DNA from: an uncultured Alphaproteobacteria bacterium
GTDB lineage: Bacteria > Pseudomonadota > Alphaproteobacteria > CAAGCB01 > CAG-977
Direction: 5' to 3'
Assembly: GCA_934277945.1 (NCBI GenBank)
Contig: CAKQWA010000003.1
Location: 162,575-226,574, forward strand
Length of the DNA: 64,000 bases
Below, piece by piece: positions 60,262 through 64,000 of the stretch (positions are counted from its first letter, which is position 1; every line of letters begins with the position of its first letter). The position numbers and the translations under genes are program-made. The notes below the pieces were generated by a model, which saw only the letters and a program-made list of their open reading frames with translations, was not told the DNA's origin and searched no databases.

Positions 60262-60438
60262 TCAGGGGGCTTTTTTGGTTTTATTGATTTTGTCAATCAG
60301 GCGGGCGGCAAACGGCGATAAATCGTCGTTCGATTCAATGATTTCCTCAATGATTTCCGGCGCATCGTCTTCGGAACGGGGCGTTTGCTTGCCGCCGTTT
60401 TGATTCTGCGCGCCTTTCGCCGTGTCCGTTTGATTCAT
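60262..60438 (-). CDS. Small acidic hypothetical protein (58 aa)
   Basis: A 58-residue frame. It starts MNQTDTAKGAQNQNGGKQTP, has an acidic middle (APEIIEEIIESNDDLSPF) and ends LIDKINKTKKAP. AGGGGG lies 6 bp before the ATG. Its stop is 2 bp from the ATG of the glycosyltransferase, implying coupled translation. No family recognised; a disordered N-terminus with one amphipathic helix is likely. Confidence 0.6.
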   Translation of the reverse strand: MNQTDTAKGAQNQNGGKQTPRSEDDAPEIIEEIIESNDDLSPFAARLIDKINKTKKAP

Positions 60439-60458
60439 TTTTTCCCCCTGCGTATAAT

Positions 60459-61076
60459 TTAGCGACGGTCTGCCTGAAAATCAAGCCGGACGGGAATATC
60501 CGGACATACGGGGCGGTTTTCTTCGTAAGCGCACCGGTAATAGCGCGTCACGTCGCCCTTGTCCAAGTATTGATCCAGCAAAGCGAGCGCGTACTGCTCA
60601 AAATCGGCGCGGTTCAGGTCGAATCGCGTCGTGGCGAACATGGCGGAAAAGATCTCTTTGCCGAAGCGTTCGGAGGACACCTTGCGCTTTGTGCGAATGG
60701 ACATCAGGAAATACGACGAATTTTTGTTTTGGTCGTAAATGTTGAATTTCGCGGGCGTGTACGAATTTTCAACGTCCGTTTGAAACACGCCGTAAGAGCG
60801 CAGGCGCGTGTAAAGCGTGATGTACGGCGTGTCAAAGCCGAAGTGGATGACGTGCTTCGCCGATTGGTTGGACACTTGCGCCCAGCCGTGCTTTTCCAAA
60901 ACGTCTTTCAGGCGTTTTTCAAAACGCACGTCCAGAATGTAGCCCTGATGATGAAAAGCGTATGTTTTGTCCTTGTTCGGCACGCTCTGCAAATCGTTGA
61001 GCGTCTTGAATTCCGCGTCGTAAGCGTAGGCGCATCCCGTCAAAGTCAAAATAAGAAACAAAAGCAACTTTTTCAT
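60459..61076 (-). CDS. Putative lipoprotein (205 aa, DUF4136-like)
   Basis: A 205-residue protein with a lipoprotein signal (KKLLLFLILTLTGC; lipidated Cys15). The mature part (NKDKTYAFHHQGYILDVRFE, LKDVLEKHGWAQVSNQSAKH) resembles DUF4136 lipoproteins, which have such a KxxxF...L...G pattern; the resemblance is loose. Its role is probably in the envelope. It is preceded on the same strand by nothing close. Confidence 0.7.
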   Translation of the reverse strand: MKKLLLFLILTLTGCAYAYDAEFKTLNDLQSVPNKDKTYAFHHQGYILDVRFEKRLKDVLEKHGWAQVSNQSAKHVIHFGFDTPYITLYTRLRSYGVFQTDVENSYTPAKFNIYDQNKNSSYFLMSIRTKRKVSSERFGKEIFSAMFATTRFDLNRADFEQYALALLDQYLDKGDVTRYYRCAYEENRPVCPDIPVRLDFQADRR

Positions 61077-61133
61077 GAAATTCCCCGTTTGTGTTTTGCC
61101 GATTATACCAGAAAGTTGATAAAAATAAAGCGC

Positions 61134-61167
61134 GTAAAAAAAAGCCCCGCTTGAAAAACGGGGCTTT
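61134..61167 (-). terminator. Rho-independent terminator of the 239-residue gene
   Basis: Minus-strand stem AAAGCCCCG/CGGGGCTTT (61141-61167) with a 9-nt loop, followed by eight T on the minus strand. It is 19 bp after the stop at 61186. Confidence 0.85.
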
Positions 61168-61185
61168 AAACGATGCGCTTGAAAA

Positions 61186-61905
61186 TTAACGCGCGTTGCC
61201 TTTCAGTTTGTTCATCACGGCGGCGTTCATTTTGTTGTCGGAAGCGTTCGCGATGATGTCGCAAACGGCTTTCTGACGCGCGGTGATGTAGGCGATGTAT
61301 TCTTTGTTTTCTTCGGCTTCTTTGGCTCTGCCGCGCTTTTGCGATTCATAGGACGACAGGATGCCGACCAGATCCGCCTGCGCTTTTTCCGGCGTGTAGG
61401 AAGCGATCATGTGCGCGGGGGCGTGCGCGTCCGTTTTGTTCATTTCGGACAGGTTTTTGCGGATATCCGCCGCCGCTTGCGCTTTTTCGTCGTCTTTGTA
61501 CGTCACCTTGTCGGCGGCTTTGGCGACCAGCGCGTCCATGTCGGGTTCCTTGCCCGTCAAAGACTGGTACAAGTGCGCGTATTTCTGCACGTTGAAGTCG
61601 AACGTTTCTTTCGCTTCGTTTTCTTCATAAGCCTGACGGTGACGGACTTTCTGCTGACCCGCCAGCGTTTTCGCCATGTCCTGCTTGGCGTCGGCGGCGA
61701 GTTTTTCACGGTCGGCGGCGGGCAGGGCGCGGATGGTCGCGGTCAAAGCGGCGATTTTGTCGTCTTTGCCGTTGTTGGCTTTGACGTAATCGTTGACCGC
61801 CTGCAAGCGCGCGGCGTCGTTTTCGGGCGATTTGATTTCTTTGAGCAGCAGTTCGGAATAGGCTTCGCGGTCGTTGTGCAGCAAATAGTCTTTGGTGTCT
61901 GTCAT
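61186..61905 (-). CDS. Hypothetical alpha-helical protein (239 aa)
   Basis: A 239-residue protein that is almost entirely charged helix, rich in Ala, Lys, Glu and Asp, with no signal peptide or membrane segment. It starts TDTKDYLLHNDREAYSELLL and ends MNKLKGNAR. Cysteine is nearly absent. I do not recognise a family. It has AGGAG about 7 bp before the ATG and its own terminator, so it is a single-gene transcript, probably a well-expressed cytoplasmic protein. Confidence 0.72.
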   Translation of the reverse strand: MTDTKDYLLHNDREAYSELLLKEIKSPENDAARLQAVNDYVKANNGKDDKIAALTATIRALPAADREKLAADAKQDMAKTLAGQQKVRHRQAYEENEAKETFDFNVQKYAHLYQSLTGKEPDMDALVAKAADKVTYKDDEKAQAAADIRKNLSEMNKTDAHAPAHMIASYTPEKAQADLVGILSSYESQKRGRAKEAEENKEYIAYITARQKAVCDIIANASDNKMNAAVMNKLKGNAR

Positions 61906-61991
61906 GAAAAAATCTCCTGTAAAAGCAATTTCACGCAGTATAGCGTATTTGAAAGCGAATTTCTAGACAAAATTTTTGAAAAAACGAAAAA

Positions 61992-63005
61992 TCAGACGGG
62001 ATGCCGGCATTGTTCGACACATTCCTGCAAAAAACGCAGGGATTTCGCGCTTTTGCGCCCCAAAGGCAGAAGATGCGCGCCGATTTTCAAAACCGTGCAT
62101 TTTTGCAAACAGAATTTCTGACGGTACAACTCGATGCAACTGCCGAGCCTGAACAGCGTTTTTTTGTTGCCGTTTTCCAAAAAATCGGCGTAAGCGTCGC
62201 AATGAACGTCGTCGGCGATCTGGCAGAGCAGGTCGGCTTCGTAAAAAAGCGTTTTTTCGTCTTGCAGACGCGTTTTCCAGTCGCGTTTCAGCGACCGCGC
62301 GCCGTGCCAGCGAAGTGCGCTTTGCGGCGTGTCGATGAATTTGTATTTGCCCTCTTTCGCGATTTGCAGATGCAAAAACCATTCGGCGTTCAAATCGTCC
62401 TGCAAAAGCATGGCGGAACCCAGCGCGTCCTTGCGGGCAAGAAAGCCGCCGGCGATGTAATTCCCTTTTAAAAGAGAGGCGTAAGAACCGAACGAATCCG
62501 AATAAAAATTAACGTCGCGGCGTTTGTGGCGATAGTAACCCGTCACGGTGTCGAACGCGCCTTTCGATCCTGTGAAAACCGCGCGGCGTTTTTTGTCCCA
62601 CGCGATTTTGTGCGACGAATCGTCGATGATGTGCGCGGCGCAAACGACGGCGGCGTAATCTTCGTGCGCGCTTAAAAATCCGGCTTGAACCGCGATCGCG
62701 TCAGGATAGGCGATGTCGTCCGCGCCGCTCAAATACACGAATTTTCCGCCCGCCATGGCGAACAAACGGCGCAATGTGGCGTTGTATCCCTCGTTTTGCT
62801 GTGTTTCCGCAACGAATCGGACGAAGCGTTTTTCACATTCGGCGCGCAGGGCGCAAATTTTGTCGAACGTCTTGTCTTTCGACCCGTCGTCCAGCACGAT
62901 CAACTCGATGTCGGCGTAGGTTTGAGCCATAAACGAAAGGATGGTTTGTTCAATGAAATTTTCTTGATTGTAGGCGGAAATCAGGACGGAAACAAGGTCG
63001 CTCAT
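61992..63005 (-). CDS. GT2 family glycosyltransferase
   Basis: A 337-residue GT-A enzyme. It starts SDLVSVLISAYNQENFIEQT and has ELIVLDDGSKDKTFD, a GADD in YLSGADDIAYPDAI in place of the usual DxD, and ALRWHGARSLKRDW near the end of the domain. The C-terminal ~90 residues are helical and basic. It likely acts on cell-surface polysaccharide or lipopolysaccharide. It is a single gene; no sugar-operon partner is nearby. Confidence 0.85.
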   Translation of the reverse strand: MSDLVSVLISAYNQENFIEQTILSFMAQTYADIELIVLDDGSKDKTFDKICALRAECEKRFVRFVAETQQNEGYNATLRRLFAMAGGKFVYLSGADDIAYPDAIAVQAGFLSAHEDYAAVVCAAHIIDDSSHKIAWDKKRRAVFTGSKGAFDTVTGYYRHKRRDVNFYSDSFGSYASLLKGNYIAGGFLARKDALGSAMLLQDDLNAEWFLHLQIAKEGKYKFIDTPQSALRWHGARSLKRDWKTRLQDEKTLFYEADLLCQIADDVHCDAYADFLENGNKKTLFRLGSCIELYRQKFCLQKCTVLKIGAHLLPLGRKSAKSLRFLQECVEQCRHPV

Positions 63006-63197
63006 GCTTAAAATCCAAACGGCAGATACTTAAATTAAAAGTAATACGGAAAAGCGTTTTGCGCCAGTTTAAAATTCGCCGCGCGCATTTTTTCCGCGCA
63101 AAAGGCAAAAAAGGGTTTTTTATTCGTGAAAAAAAGACTAAATTAAATCAAACGATTTATTCGTCGCGTCAATCACTTACTAACGCTCGGTTGTGCC

Positions 63198-63773
63198 ATG
63201 AACGAAAATAACAAAGCGAATTTTCTGCAAAAGATTCCCAACTACCTGACTTTTATGCGCATTTTGGCTGTTCCGTTCGTCGTCATGTCGTTCTATATTC
63301 AGGGCGGCGTCGGCGCGTGGACGGGATGCGTTTTGTTCATCGCGGCGTCCGTGACCGATTGGTTCGACGGATATCTGGCGCGCAAATTCAAAAGCACGTC
63401 CAGTTTGGGACGCGTGCTTGACCCGATCGCCGACAAGTTGCTGGTCGCTTCGACGCTTTTGATGATGGCGGCGTACGACCGTTTGGGCTATACGGGACTG
63501 CTTCCCGCCGTCATTATTTTGTGCCGCGAGGTGTTGGTGTCCGGCTTGCGCGAGTTTTTGGCGGAAATTCAGGTCGGTATGCCCGTCACGCGTTTGGCGA
63601 AATGGAAAACGGGCTTTCAAATGACCGCGATTCCGATGCTGATGGTGGCGGATTTTTCGCCGTGGTTCTGCTATTTCGGGGAAGTCGGCGAAGTGCTGAT
63701 TTGGATTGCCGCCGTTTTGACCATGATTACGGGATACGATTATCTGCGTTCGGGGCTGAAACATCTGGATTGA
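63198..63773 (+). CDS. pgsA: CDP-diacylglycerol-glycerol-3-phosphate 3-phosphatidyltransferase
   Basis: A 191-residue integral membrane enzyme. It begins NKANFLQKIPNYLTFMRI and carries the CDP-alcohol phosphotransferase motif D-G-x2-A-R-x8-G-x3-D-x3-D in WFDGYLARKFKSTSSLGRVL and DPIADKLL. It makes phosphatidylglycerol phosphate, the precursor of phosphatidylglycerol. Membrane spans and length are normal. The start is ATG with CGGTTGTGCC upstream (no strong site seen). The 190 bp before it hold no gene. Confidence 0.93.
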   Translation: MNENNKANFLQKIPNYLTFMRILAVPFVVMSFYIQGGVGAWTGCVLFIAASVTDWFDGYLARKFKSTSSLGRVLDPIADKLLVASTLLMMAAYDRLGYTGLLPAVIILCREVLVSGLREFLAEIQVGMPVTRLAKWKTGFQMTAIPMLMVADFSPWFCYFGEVGEVLIWIAAVLTMITGYDYLRSGLKHLD

Positions 63774-63823
63774 TGTTTTTCCTTGCGCGCGGGGGATAAA
63801 GTTGTTATCTTCCCAATGCTTTC

Positions 63824-63900
63824 GGGTCTTTAGCTCAGTTGGTTAGAGCGGGCCGCTCATAACGGTCTGGTCGTAGGTTCGAGTCCTACAAGACCCACCA
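63824..63900 (+). tRNA. tRNA with CAT anticodon, probably tRNA-Ile2 (lysidine type)
   Basis: A 77-nt cloverleaf starting GGGTCTTTAGCTCAGTTGG and ending AAGACCCACCA with encoded CCA. The anticodon loop CTCATAA gives CAT. The anticodon stem GGCCG/CGGTC and the variable and T arms (TGGTCGTAGGTTCGAGTCC) resemble the tRNA-Ile2 reading AUA after lysidine modification more than elongator tRNA-Met. The assignment between these two is by eye. Confidence 0.9.
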
Positions 63901-63915
63901 TTTTACAAAAAAACA

Positions 63916-63939
63916 CCCGCCTTAACCGGCGGGTTTTTT
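63916..63939 (+). terminator. Terminator after the tRNA
   Basis: Stem CCCGCC/GGCGGG (63916-63921, 63928-63933), 6-nt loop, six T. It ends the tRNA transcript. Confidence 0.88.
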
Positions 63940-63951
63940 GCGGTCTTTTCA

Positions 63952-63984
63952 CCTCTTGACAACGGTTTCAAGAGGCTTTTTTTT
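63952..63984 (+). terminator. Second tandem terminator
   Basis: Stem CCTCTTGA/TCAAGAGG (63952-63959, 63968-63975) followed by C and eight T. It lies 12 bp after the first, giving a double stop. Confidence 0.8.
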
Positions 63985-64000
63985 ATGCTTTTTTCCGCGT

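Overview
The window reads as about 64 kb of a host-associated or gut-type alphaproteobacterial chromosome carrying an integrated conjugative or mobilisable element. The lineage call is an inference. It rests on the gene order plsY-dprA-topA-rnr near rpmG, recG divergent from mfd, a PomA/MotA-MotB stator pair and the general look of the proteins; no rRNA gene is present to confirm it.

Region 1 (1 to about 19757) is mobile. It runs from the end of a VirD4/TraG coupling protein and a frameshifted TrbL/VirB6-like protein, through a serine recombinase, to a five-gene type III restriction-modification locus (PLD-like/SNF2 helicase, DUF4391, AlbA_2, Mod, Res). A VirD2-like relaxase and MobC follow on the minus strand, then a candidate oriT holding an IncP-type nic motif at 13810-13817. 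To the right of the nic lies what looks like a leading region: a DUF2958-type gene and an ArdC antirestriction gene, both minus strand, each preceded by a near-identical, strongly folded leader of about 240 bp. A very AT-rich plus-strand SF1 helicase gene sits between the two copies. The element appears to end at the 3' end of a tRNA-Ala(GGC) gene.

Region 2 (about 19950 to 30032) is a type III-A CRISPR-Cas locus: a divergent WYL regulator, a CARF-HEPN effector, cas10/csm1 to csm5, cas6, and an array of 13 repeats and 12 spacers. Cas10 keeps its HD and GGDD motifs. No cas1 or cas2 is present in the window. Csm5 carries an unexpected zinc ribbon.

Region 3 (about 30033 to 32600) holds small accessory genes, dyad-symmetric motifs and a candidate structured non-coding RNA (about 31354-31553) with its own promoter and terminator.

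Region 4 (about 32800 to 63900) is mostly housekeeping: rpmG, an S41 protease, rnr, topA, dprA, plsY, dusA, nucleoside hydrolase, recG, mfd, purU, Sel1-repeat protein, hydrolase, flavodoxin, motB, motA, a PAS-GAF-GGDEF-EAL protein, two GT2 glycosyltransferases, pgsA and a tRNA with anticodon CAT. Two small proteins at 43363-44114 resemble flagellar rod C-terminal helices. A 25-residue hydrophobic peptide gene at 44257-44334 faces a putative convergent short RNA, a layout like type I toxin-antitoxin modules.

The strongest lead is the duplicated folded leader in front of anti-restriction genes beside a candidate oriT. It fits single-stranded-DNA promoters that switch on anti-defence genes as a conjugating strand enters. 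All motif and identity statements were made by eye.
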